From: Pseudomonadota bacterium
Lineage (GTDB): Bacteria > Pseudomonadota > Gammaproteobacteria > Acidiferrobacterales > UBA6901
DNA length: 20,087 nt
Direction of reading: 5' to 3'
Assembly: GCA_021783175.1 (NCBI GenBank)
Contig: JAJXUF010000055.1
Location: 1 to 20,087, forward strand
Shown here: positions 1 through 7,173 of the stretch, piece after piece
Position numbering within the stretch: position 1 is the stretch's first letter
Layout: the number at the start of each line of letters is the position of its first letter
The notes under the pieces: generated by a model
What the model was told of the DNA's origin: nothing
What the model saw: the letters and a program-made list of their open reading frames with translations, nothing else
The model's database searches: none
Translations under genes and position numbers: made by a program

Positions 1-922
1 TCTCGAGCACATTTTTAGGATAATAAAAATCCTCCCGTATGGAACCATTCCGCACTGCTTCCCGCATATCGCGATGCGTTGCAGTGAGCAGGCGGACATT
101 CAGCGGTATAGCGACATTGCCACCCAGCCTCTCGAATTCGCGTTCCTGGAGTACCCGTAGCAGCTTGACCTGCACATCATTGGACAGCTCGCCTATCTCG
201 TCGAGAAACAGTGTGCCGCCATTGGCCGCTTCGAGTTTGCCGATCTTGCGCCGGTCTGCGCTGGTAAAGGCTCCCTTTTCGTAGCCGAACAATTCGGATT
301 CCAGCAGCGTGGAAGGAAAGGCCGAGCAGTTCAACCTCACGAAAGGCGCCTGTGCCCTGGAACTCAGGTAATGGCACAGGCTGGCAACGACCTCCTTGCC
401 TGTGCCGGTTTCTCCTGTGATCAATAATGTAGAATTCAGGCTGCATACTTTCTTGATAGTCTGCTCGATTTGCAGCATCTGCGGACTCACACCGAGTGCG
501 ATCTTGCCGGAACCCATCCTTTCCCGCAGGTCGCTGATCAGTTCATGGACAAGCTGCTCGTCACGCCGCCGCTTGAGCAGGCGTTCGATTTTGTCAACCA
601 AGGCCGACATTTCGAATGGCTTGGTCAAATAATCCTCGACCCCCTCCTTGACCATCCTTACTGCCTGTTCTACCGTGCCAAAAGCCGTGATGACGATAAA
701 GGACGCTCCAAGGCAGCGGCCACGCAGGGCAAGGAATAGATCCTCTCCCGTCATATCCGGAAGACGTATATCGCAGATAACAACATCGGGACTCTCTGTT
801 GCGGCGGCATCAACGGCACTCATGCCTGAAACATGCCAGTCGGTCGCAAACCCCAGTCCGCGCAGGTGCGTTAACAGGCTCTGGCCCATGATCGGATCGT
901 CCTCAATCAGCCACAGTTTCAT
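1..922 (-). CDS. aioR: AioR-like sigma-54 response regulator (NtrC family), C-terminus beyond window edge
   Basis: The reading frame is open from the ATG at 922 to the left edge (307 residues). It holds a receiver domain (about residues 1-115: acidic E7/D8/D9, phospho-acceptor D51, K101) and then an AAA+ sigma-54 activation domain with Walker A GETGTGKE (170-177) and Walker B around GGTLFLDEIGEL (235-246). The sigma-54 contact loop reads GAFTSA (217-222) rather than the usual GAFTGA. In the REDFYY segment R296 is present, but the residue six further on, normally Arg in this family, is Pro302. The start overlaps the kinase gene by 20 bases, so the two are translationally coupled. The DNA-binding HTH should lie outside the window. 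Naming as AioR rests on the aioX-aioS-aioR-like order beside aioBA; family membership is certain, the specific name is inferred. Confidence 0.85.
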   Translation of the reverse strand, partial: MKLWLIEDDPIMGQSLLTHLRGLGFATDWHVSGMSAVDAAATESPDVVICDIRLPDMTGEDLFLALRGRCLGASFIVITAFGTVEQAVRMVKEGVEDYLTKPFEMSALVDKIERLLKRRRDEQLVHELISDLRERMGSGKIALGVSPQMLQIEQTIKKVCSLNSTLLITGETGTGKEVVASLCHYLSSRAQAPFVRLNCSAFPSTLLESELFGYEKGAFTSADRRKIGKLEAANGGTLFLDEIGELSNDVQVKLLRVLQEREFERLGGNVAIPLNVRLLTATHRDMREAVRNGSIREDFYYPKNVLE

Positions 923-2387
923 CGTTCCTTTTCTCCGACATATTTAGTTGCACTTTGGGTATTATTACATGGAATGTGGTGCCCGCCCCCATGATACTGT
1001 CCACCTCTATGGCCCCTCCCAGAGACTGTACAAGTTGTAGGCTGACCCAAAGACCCAGCCCGGTTCCTTCAGGGCGGGTAGTGTAGAACGGCTCATATAC
1101 CTTTTGCAGATCTTCCTGTGATAGGCCGCGCCCGGAATCCCCGACCGAAAATAACAGCGCCGTGGCGGTTTCGCGTGCAATAAACAAAATTCGCCCCCCC
1201 TCCGGCGTGGCGTTGACAGCATTGGTAAGCAGATTGGTCAGCACCTGCTGAAGTTGCGTCCGCGCCATCATAAATGACCCCGTGATGTCGTTGGTCCAAC
1301 TAACTGCAATCCTTCGCGAATCGCACTCATGGCGGATAAGCAGGAACAAGTCATCCAGACAGTGCGGATCGCAGAGTACGATACGTCCCTGTCCGCGGTG
1401 CTGAAGCAGGAGTGCCTCGACGACATCGCCGACATGCTGCAACCCCATGGAGATCAAGCGTAAGCTCTCCTCGTGTTTGACCGGGTCGTCACCGAAAACT
1501 CGTAATGTCTCGACAGCATTCTTCATTCCGCCGAGCGGATTATTGATCTCATGCGCGATGCCGGACACGAGCCGCCCGATCGCCGCTAGCTTCTCGCTCA
1601 CGAAAAGCTGGTTGCTGAGAGTCTCCCTTTCCTTCAACTGCTCAGCCATTTCGTTGAACGCTTGCGTCACGCTGCCGATTTCGTCGCGCTCCTGGATTGG
1701 TAGCGGCTCGACTTCGGCAACTTGGCCCGAGCGAATCCTGTCGATGGCGTCCTTCAGATCATCCAGCGGCCTGATCATGCGCCGCGACAACCACCAGCCG
1801 AGGAAACTGGCAACAACCGCAAGAAAAGTCGCGATGGCGCCGATCTGAAAGATCGAGGCAAGGACTTTTTCCTGAATGAACGCCGTATCGTACGCCAGAC
1901 AGACATAACCAATGCGCTTGCCCCCGTACTCCACGGGCGCGCTGGCAAGAAGCACGTTGCGGTCGTTCAGGCTGCCGTATCTGACCTCCGCGCTATCGGC
2001 GCTGTCCAGAAAGGCATCCGCCTCCGCCAGGGACTGGCCGATCCGATGCAGGTCGGGCTGAGTGTGCGCCATGAGTGTACCGCGCACATCGACGATGGCG
2101 CCGAAGATCAGGGGCGTCAGGCTTCTGTCGATGGCATCCACCTGGCGACGCAGGCTCGAATACATCGCCCAGTAATCCAGATGCACCATGTACTCCGCGT
2201 TGGACAGCGCAAGCGAAGAGGAAAGTTGTTTCGCGCCGTCCTCCAGGGCGGCCCTGACAACGCGCGCTTCACGCCATTGCGCGGCCAGGCCTGATACGAG
2301 CGCGACGCCATACACGAGTGCTATCACCGCCAGCGGCAGCTTGACGCTCAGGCTCCTGCGCTTGATCCAGACCTGAGGGGTTTTCAT
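903..2387 (-). CDS. aioS: AioS-like membrane sensor histidine kinase
   Basis: This 494-residue protein has a transmembrane helix near residues 15-35, a periplasmic sensor region of about 140 residues, a second helix near 178-200 and a HAMP linker (about 198-252). The dimerisation/phospho-acceptor helix follows with GIAHEINNPLGG, where H279 is the phosphorylated histidine, and then an ATPase domain with an N-box (LTNLLTNAVNATPEGG), a G1 box (VGDSGRGLS) and a G2 box (TGLGLW). It would phosphorylate the adjacent sigma-54 regulator. The start ATG overlaps the stop of the upstream binding-protein gene (ATGA), and the 3' end overlaps the regulator by 20 bases, so the three genes form one unit. In Aio systems a periplasmic AioX passes the arsenite signal to such a kinase; that role here is inferred from gene order. 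Confidence 0.88.
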   Translation of the reverse strand: MKTPQVWIKRRSLSVKLPLAVIALVYGVALVSGLAAQWREARVVRAALEDGAKQLSSSLALSNAEYMVHLDYWAMYSSLRRQVDAIDRSLTPLIFGAIVDVRGTLMAHTQPDLHRIGQSLAEADAFLDSADSAEVRYGSLNDRNVLLASAPVEYGGKRIGYVCLAYDTAFIQEKVLASIFQIGAIATFLAVVASFLGWWLSRRMIRPLDDLKDAIDRIRSGQVAEVEPLPIQERDEIGSVTQAFNEMAEQLKERETLSNQLFVSEKLAAIGRLVSGIAHEINNPLGGMKNAVETLRVFGDDPVKHEESLRLISMGLQHVGDVVEALLLQHRGQGRIVLCDPHCLDDLFLLIRHECDSRRIAVSWTNDITGSFMMARTQLQQVLTNLLTNAVNATPEGGRILFIARETATALLFSVGDSGRGLSQEDLQKVYEPFYTTRPEGTGLGLWVSLQLVQSLGGAIEVDSIMGAGTTFHVIIPKVQLNMSEKRNDETVAD

Positions 2388-3526
2388 GGCGCCGCTCCGG
2401 CACGGGAATGCTGCCCGCTATCGAGTCCGAGAAGCCGGATGCTCTGGTACAGGTCGTCATTGAAGGTATTGAAGCGATCCACCAGCAGATCGCCCAGAAT
2501 GGCCTGGCCGAGCGAGTCGCGCGACATCTCCTTCAACGCCGATGCAATCCGGTCTCTCTGGCTTCTCTTCATACGGGCCGATGCCACGATGGGCGGCAAC
2601 CCGAAATCGCCGATCCGCGCCACAATTTTGGTTCGGCGCGTCAGTTCAGGCGATACGCCGGACAGCGCATCCCACACTTGGCTGTCCACCGTGCCTCCGT
2701 CCGCTACGCCGTCCGCCACCGCCCTGATCGTTTCCGCATGGCCGAAGGTAAAGAGATGAATGCGGAAAAAACTGTCGAAATCGGTGATGGGCTGCCCGTT
2801 GGTCAGGAGACCGGCGGCCACGACGCGAAAGCTCACCGAATCAGGATCGGAGAAAGCAAAGATGCTGCCCTTCAGATCCTCGATCGAGGCGGCCTTGCTG
2901 GTAGCCGGAACGATGAGATAAATGCGGTAATTCGCCTCGCCCTGGAATAGCGGCGTGGCGATATAGCGCAGATAGCCATCCGCCTCCCCCTGGACGTAGG
3001 GATAGCCGCACACCCAAGCCAGATCGAGGTCGCCTCGTTGCAGCATTTCCTGCATGTCGTGATAGCTCCGGCGAAAAACAAAACGTACTGTCAGTCCGAG
3101 ATGCTCACTTAGATAGCCAGCCCAGCGATCATAAAGTAGCGAATCCTTGACGTACATCGCCTGGGTGACGCCGAAGCGCAGTTCCCCCGCCTCCGCACAC
3201 GTTGCCGGAACAAGCAAACAGCCACATATTATGAACAGAAATAACAACCGGCTAAAAAATGCAATGAAATTGATGCCGACGGTGAGCACCGTGAGCTTTC
3301 TGCGCACGAAAGCCCGCATGACATCGCGCCCGCTTACGCCGAACATGATGCAATAGATCACCAGAAACACACCTGTCGTGACGAGCGGAGCCAGTCCATG
3401 TGCAGATGCGGGCGCAACATGCGCAACGCCCAGTGCAAAGGCGATGGAGGCCAGCAACAGGAAAGGCTGGACTCGATCTAAATAGCTTAGAGAGGTGGCT
3501 CCGCTTGGTTGGACAGTATTTACCAT
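2384..3526 (-). CDS. aioX: AioX/PhnD-like periplasmic binding protein fused to N-terminus of a BASS/ACR3-like transporter
   Basis: This 380-residue open frame has two parts. Residues 1-88 resemble the start of BASS-family permeases, which include ACR3-type arsenite exporters: YLDRVQPF, two hydrophobic helices, then an Arg/Lys-rich loop (SGRDVMRAFVRRK). From about residue 92 a signal-peptide-like helix leads into a PhnD/AioX-type binding domain (GELRFGVTQ, then AWVCGYPY with C173, FAFSDPDS, GFGLPPIVAS-like tail). C173 lies in a motif shared with the second copy at 16140 and may match the cysteine needed for arsenite binding in AioX; that residue mapping is from memory. The basic loop predicts that the binding domain faces the periplasm, tethered by three helices. 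The original aioX start is not evident, so translation may begin at 3526 or internally. The stop overlaps aioS. Confidence 0.75.
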   Translation of the reverse strand: MVNTVQPSGATSLSYLDRVQPFLLLASIAFALGVAHVAPASAHGLAPLVTTGVFLVIYCIMFGVSGRDVMRAFVRRKLTVLTVGINFIAFFSRLLFLFIICGCLLVPATCAEAGELRFGVTQAMYVKDSLLYDRWAGYLSEHLGLTVRFVFRRSYHDMQEMLQRGDLDLAWVCGYPYVQGEADGYLRYIATPLFQGEANYRIYLIVPATSKAASIEDLKGSIFAFSDPDSVSFRVVAAGLLTNGQPITDFDSFFRIHLFTFGHAETIRAVADGVADGGTVDSQVWDALSGVSPELTRRTKIVARIGDFGLPPIVASARMKRSQRDRIASALKEMSRDSLGQAILGDLLVDRFNTFNDDLYQSIRLLGLDSGQHSRAGAAP

Positions 3527-3555
3527 TTCTTAAGTAGAAGCCTTATGGTTAATGC

Positions 3556-3660
3556 TTACGCTGATTTAGGCAGTGTGGGCTGGTTGACGTAGTAAAACTC
3601 ATCCGGCGTTTTGTCGTCAAGCGCCGTGTGCGGCCTGATCTGATTGTAATGGGTAAAGTA
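3556..3660 (-). pseudogene. IS3-family transposase (OrfB) C-terminal fragment
   Basis: On the minus strand this stretch encodes 34 residues ending in a stop. They include YNQIRPHTALDDKTPDEFYY, the characteristic tail of IS3-family OrfB integrases (the Y-N-x-x-R-P-H-x-x-L-x-x-x-T-P motif). Nothing upstream continues the transposase: the fragment ends exactly where the aioA terminator T-tract begins, so it is the scar of a lost element between aioBA and aioXSR. Confidence 0.8.
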
Positions 3661-3686
3661 GAAAAAAAACCGGCCTTTCGGCCGGC
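3660..3686 (-). terminator. Rho-independent terminator of aioBA
   Basis: A CCGGCC/GGCCGG stem with a TTTC loop (3670-3685) is followed, on the minus strand, by a run of T residues (3662-3668). It lies about 30 bases beyond the aioA stop codon and separates aioBA from the IS3 scar and the aioXSR-like operon. Confidence 0.88.
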
Positions 3687-3717
3687 TCAACAAGAGATAA
3701 CGTCGCTACGTGCGCAC

Positions 3718-6015
3718 TCAGACCCGGAGCACTTGCACCGCCACCATGGTGACGAAATTGCCGTTGATGGGACTGACGTCGGGTGGGCACACATAGTTGA
3801 ACTCCTGCGCTGCCTTGGGGAACAGCGCCGTCATGCCCACGCTGCCCGGACTCACGCCGTCATGCACCCGGGCACGGGCGCGGCATTCGCCGTAACGCGA
3901 TTTGAGCACTACCCAGTCGCCGTCCCGAATGCTGCGGGAGCCGGCATCCGAGGTGTTCATCTCCAGATAGGCGTCCGGTGTACGGCTGGAGACGGTGGGC
4001 TTGTCCCAATAAGTGTAGCCGGTGTTCCACAGCTCGTCCAAACGGAAGTCAAAGGCCATAAGGGGGTGCTCGCCATTGACCCCGGACCACTCGTAGCGGT
4101 TGGGATCGAGTTTGCCCACAAGAGCCATCTCCTCCACATGTACCTTGTTGTCCTTGGTGAAGAAACGCTTGCCTAGCAGGGCCTCCATCTCGTCGCCGTA
4201 GAGCCGGGGCGGCGAATTGCCGTCCACGTAGGGATAGCGCAGGCCATTGGTGCCGGCGGCCTTGAGCTTGTCCCAACTCATGTCGCGCACGTCGCCGCTC
4301 TTGGAGCGGATTTCGTCCCACACCGCTACTTCGTCCTTCCAGTCGAAGCCCGCGTAGCCCATCTTCTTCGCTACCTGAGCGACGATCCACCAGTCGGGCC
4401 TGGCCTGGCCAGGAGGATCCATGAACTTCTGCTGCAGGCGCACCCGGCGGGTGACGCTGGAGACGATGGTGTCGGTCTCGCCCCAGGTGGCGGCCGGGAA
4501 GATGACATCCGCGTCCTTATTCATCTCAGTGATGATGCGATCCTGGACGATGAAGAAGGTCTTGCCGATGAGGGGACGGTGCCGGTTGAGATCGGGAATT
4601 TGCTTGTAGATGTTGCTGCCGAAGGCCCACATGGCCTTAACCTTGCCGTCGCGCAGGCCCTTGAGGATGTCCGGGTTGTGCTCGCGGCTGGCGGGCTCCT
4701 TGGGCCATGCCCAGGTGCCGCCGGGGTGGCCGCCGGCGCGAGAGGAGCATGCCCCGGGCTTGCCCACATTGCCCAGGATGATCCCCAGACAGGTATAGGC
4801 GTGCTGATTCTCGAAGGCGGCCATCTGGTGCTGGATGCCCTTCTCGTGCAGCACCATGGTCTTGCCGCGGTTGGCAATCATCAGATCGGCGGCGGCACGG
4901 ATATTGTCCGCCGGCACGCCGGTCACCTTGGCCGCGTTTTCCGGCGAGAAGCGATCCTCCATGGCGACTTTGCGCAGCACGTCGAAGCCGCTGACCCATT
5001 TGTCAACGAAGGACTTATCCCAGGCGTCGCGGCGCAGCACCTCCTGGATTAGCGCCGTGCCCAGCACGAAGTCTGTGCCGGGGCGGATCATCAGGTGCAG
5101 GCCGCCGCGCTCCTCGGCATGGCGTGCCATGGCGGTGCGCCGAGGATCTACCACGATCTGCTTCGCACCGGTGTTGTTCATATAGAAGCGGTTGTACCAG
5201 ACCGTGCCGTTGGCCCAGATGTTGGTACCTGCAGTAAACAACAGGCCGGTCTGCTCGAAGTCCTCCTCGGTGAATGAGCGGGTGCCTGAGCCCAGAGCAT
5301 GCGACACGCCAGAGCTTTCCTCGTCAAAGAACCAGCCGTTGCCGGCATGGCTGGAGGAGCCAATGCCCTCGAACCAGAGCTTGAGGATGGCATGGGTGGG
5401 CATGGACCACAGCCAATCGCCCCAGATCAGGCCCAGCGCGTCTGGGCCATGTTTCTTCTTGATCCGGTTCAGGTTGTCGGCGGTGAAAGCGATGGCTTCG
5501 TCCCAGCTCACTGCTACCAGCGGACTGCCCTTGCCACCCTTGCGGATCATGGGTTGGGTGAGGCGCTTTTTCGCCGAGGGCAGGTTCTTGGAGAACAGGG
5601 TCTGGGCATTGGTGCCACCGCGCACTGAGTGGTCGCCGTGGTTTACCACGCAATCCTTGTCCGGGTAGACGGCGATGAACACCTTCTTGCCGCCGGTTTC
5701 CGCAGGAACCACCATCGAGGGGGAGAGCCATTCGCCCGACAAGGGGCCGGTGTAGGTGCCGGCGGGCTGACGACCCGTGCCGCGCTCCCAGACCTTGACC
5801 TTGTACCCGCACTGCACCATGCAGTATTGGCAGGTAGTGTTGAATGTTTTCGCATGCTCCGGCGGCAATTCGATACAGTGTTCAGGGGCTTTGGCGCTCG
5901 CCACACCAGGCACCGCCAAGGCACCTGCCACTGCGCCGACCAAGGTTCCTTGGCGCAGAAAGGCACGCCGTCCAATATTGAAATCCTTCTCGTTCACTTC
6001 GATCTTATCACTCAT
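3718..6015 (-). CDS. aioA: Arsenite-oxidase-family molybdopterin oxidoreductase, large subunit (divergent AioA)
   Basis: This 765-residue periplasmic molybdoenzyme catalytic subunit of the DMSO-reductase superfamily would oxidise its substrate at bis-MGD. C62-x2-C65-x3-C69 with S130 (in HSVRGG) matches the three-Cys-plus-Ser [3Fe-4S] site typical of AioA. The arsenite-pocket residues recalled for Alcaligenes AioA (H195, E203, R419, H423) align with H223, D231/E232, R426 and H430 (RAGGH). The shared KFMDPPG segment also supports the family. It is shorter than classical AioA (about 825 residues), its C-terminal tail differs, and it has its own Tat signal (GRRAFLRQG, residues 15-23), whereas classical AioA is thought to ride on the AioB signal. 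GAGGAG precedes the ATG, 9 bases after aioB. The related iodate reductase IdrA is an alternative, but no di-haem peroxidase genes accompany it and an AioXSR-like operon does. Confidence 0.82.
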   Translation of the reverse strand: MSDKIEVNEKDFNIGRRAFLRQGTLVGAVAGALAVPGVASAKAPEHCIELPPEHAKTFNTTCQYCMVQCGYKVKVWERGTGRQPAGTYTGPLSGEWLSPSMVVPAETGGKKVFIAVYPDKDCVVNHGDHSVRGGTNAQTLFSKNLPSAKKRLTQPMIRKGGKGSPLVAVSWDEAIAFTADNLNRIKKKHGPDALGLIWGDWLWSMPTHAILKLWFEGIGSSSHAGNGWFFDEESSGVSHALGSGTRSFTEEDFEQTGLLFTAGTNIWANGTVWYNRFYMNNTGAKQIVVDPRRTAMARHAEERGGLHLMIRPGTDFVLGTALIQEVLRRDAWDKSFVDKWVSGFDVLRKVAMEDRFSPENAAKVTGVPADNIRAAADLMIANRGKTMVLHEKGIQHQMAAFENQHAYTCLGIILGNVGKPGACSSRAGGHPGGTWAWPKEPASREHNPDILKGLRDGKVKAMWAFGSNIYKQIPDLNRHRPLIGKTFFIVQDRIITEMNKDADVIFPAATWGETDTIVSSVTRRVRLQQKFMDPPGQARPDWWIVAQVAKKMGYAGFDWKDEVAVWDEIRSKSGDVRDMSWDKLKAAGTNGLRYPYVDGNSPPRLYGDEMEALLGKRFFTKDNKVHVEEMALVGKLDPNRYEWSGVNGEHPLMAFDFRLDELWNTGYTYWDKPTVSSRTPDAYLEMNTSDAGSRSIRDGDWVVLKSRYGECRARARVHDGVSPGSVGMTALFPKAAQEFNYVCPPDVSPINGNFVTMVAVQVLRV

Positions 6016-6024
6016 GATGTCTCC

Positions 6025-6501
6025 TCAACCCTGGTTGCAGGCGCGGCCATAGACCACGCCCTGTTCAATGCCGACGGCCTGAATGGCGTCGCCCGATAGC
6101 CGCAGCTGAATACGCGGCAAACCCCGGGTGCTGGGACCCTCCACTGCATCGCCGTTCTTAGCCGGGTCGAAGCGGCTGGCATGGCAGGGACAGACCAAGT
6201 GGCCGGTCTTGTCGTCGTAATTGACCGGGCAGCCCATGTGTTGGCACAGGGCGCTGTAGGCGACGATGGAGTGCCTTGGCCCGATGCCGCCCGCCACCGC
6301 GCGACCAAGGTCTACCAGATAGGCCGGATCGTCGCCGGGATAGTTAAAGCTTACGGGTTTGCCCGGCTGCACATCGGCCAGACGCGCCACAGTGCTCGGC
6401 GCCGCTTCGGCACCTCCGGCCAAGGCCAAGGCGACCCCACCCAAGGTAGCGGCGCCGGCAGTCAAAAAGTCGCGGCGGCTGGGATTTTCGTTCTGCTTCA
6501 T
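6025..6501 (-). CDS. aioB: Rieske [2Fe-2S] small subunit (AioB-like)
   Basis: This 158-residue Rieske protein carries a Tat signal (SRRDFLTAG, then a hydrophobic stretch to about residue 33). The cluster-binding motifs are C-Q-H-M-G-C and C-P-C-H, giving the two Cys and two His ligands, with the extra cysteines that form the loop disulfide in AioB and bc1-type Rieske proteins. Length and motif spacing fit AioB. It passes electrons from the [3Fe-4S] cluster of the large subunit to a periplasmic acceptor such as a cytochrome c. It is the first gene of the aioBA unit, read from a sigma-54 promoter about 95 bases upstream, with AAGGAG before the ATG at 6501. No cytochrome c gene follows in this window. 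Confidence 0.88.
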   Translation of the reverse strand: MKQNENPSRRDFLTAGAATLGGVALALAGGAEAAPSTVARLADVQPGKPVSFNYPGDDPAYLVDLGRAVAGGIGPRHSIVAYSALCQHMGCPVNYDDKTGHLVCPCHASRFDPAKNGDAVEGPSTRGLPRIQLRLSGDAIQAVGIEQGVVYGRACNQG

Positions 6502-6527
6502 GTCTTCTCCTTATAATCACGATTAGA

Positions 6528-6553
6528 ATGCCTCGTCATGGCTACCGAGGCAT
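6528..6553 (-). promoter_or_regulatory. Leader hairpin in aioBA 5' untranslated region
   Basis: Perfect 8-base arms ATGCCTCG and CGAGGCAT surround a 10-base loop. The hairpin lies between the predicted transcription start (about 6586) and the ribosome-binding site, and no T-tract follows it. It could stabilise the mRNA or be an operator; function unknown. Confidence 0.5.
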
Positions 6554-6594
6554 ATTGGTACACTCTCTCTTGTTCATAAACTACGCATATGATC

Positions 6595-6611
6595 AAGCAA
6601 GGAGCGTGCCA
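6595..6611 (-). promoter_or_regulatory. Consensus sigma-54 (-24/-12) promoter of aioBA
   Basis: The minus strand reads TGGCACGCTCCTTGCTT, an exact match to the sigma-54 consensus TGGCACG-N4-TTGCW with GG and GC separated by exactly 10 bases. The predicted start of transcription is near 6586, about 85 bases before the aioB ATG. Arsenite oxidase operons are known to be sigma-54 dependent with AioR as activator, and such a regulator is encoded at 1-922. Confidence 0.92.
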
Positions 6612-6688
6612 TATCGACAGCACAAGGCAATAAGTTGATTTTAAGTGAGAAAAGATGGGTCAACAAAAAATAAAGGGGTGGAAAAAAC

Positions 6689-6722
6689 GTAACGTCGCAC
6701 CTTCGTGTTACGAAAAAGAAAC
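6689..6722. promoter_or_regulatory. Putative AioR upstream activating sequence
   Basis: GTTAC-GAAAAA-GAAAC (6707-6722) has the form GTTNC-N6-GNAAC, which I recall as the proposed AioR site. A further half-site GTAAC lies at 6689-6693, making a CGTAAC/GTTACG inverted repeat. It sits about 97-112 bases upstream of the -24 box, a normal enhancer distance for a sigma-54 activator. Confidence 0.6.
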
Positions 6723-6740
6723 AGCCTCCGCCTTGCACTT

Positions 6741-6750
6741 GGTTGCAACC
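6741..6750. promoter_or_regulatory. 10-bp perfect palindrome in the aioB/osmC divergent region
   Basis: GGTTGCAACC is a perfect palindrome between the aioBA enhancer and the osmC-like gene. It could be an operator for either gene, but nothing in the sequence identifies a binding protein. Confidence 0.25.
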
Positions 6751-6814
6751 TGATTGAAAACCAACTACACCACTTTGTTGTTCACACTGTAGCAAGTCGT
6801 ACAACTTTTTTTTT

Positions 6815-6868
6815 GACCAATGCTTTTCTGTGATCTACGGCGAATGCAGAGAAAGTCGCAACAGACAG
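6815..6868 (+). repeat. 54-bp dispersed repeat, copy 1
   Basis: From GACCAATGC to ACAGACAG this matches 17424-17476 with only one indel and about two substitutions. The similarity ends sharply on both sides. This copy lies just upstream of the osmC-like gene; the other lies in insertion-sequence debris next to the porin. Confidence 0.85.
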
Positions 6869-6900
6869 AACATGGCTTTTTATCTGACAGGAGCTACGAC

Positions 6901-7173
6901 ATGGAAAACCCGAAAATGACCTTCCACGTGGAAACCGTGCGTGTCGATGCGCACGGCAGCCCGGCGCATTGCAGGGCCGGAGACATCACGCTGGATACCA
7001 ACCTTGCCGGCCGTGCAGATGCGTTTAATCCAGCCGAGTTGTTGCTGGCGGCCTTGTCGGCCTGCATAATAAAAGGCATTGAGCGCGTTACACCCACCCA
7101 GATATTTTCTCTTCGCGGCGTGGAAGTGCGCATCGAGGGCGTGCGCCATGAGGCGGCGACCACCGCCTTTTAG
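6901..7173 (+). pseudogene. Truncated OsmC-family protein
   Basis: The start is chosen at 6901 because AGGAG lies 7 bases upstream; an earlier ATG at 6820 sits inside the dispersed repeat. The 90 residues carry the OsmC/Ohr N-terminal half: the strand MTFHVETVRVDAHGS, then FNPAELLLAALSAC with one of the two redox-active cysteines, then VEVRIEGVRHE. Family members usually run to 130-150 residues and carry a second cysteine in the C-terminal half. Here a stop follows RHEAATTAF, and no frame downstream restores an OsmC ending. Intact relatives detoxify organic peroxides or act as poorly defined stress proteins; this version lacks half of the active site. It is transcribed divergently from aioBA. 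Confidence 0.7.

Noticed and set aside
3718..6501. Iodate reductase IdrAB as the primary call for the Mo/Rieske pair.
   Set aside because: No IdrP1/P2-type di-haem peroxidase genes are adjacent and the flanking sensor operon is AioXSR-like; kept only as an alternative.
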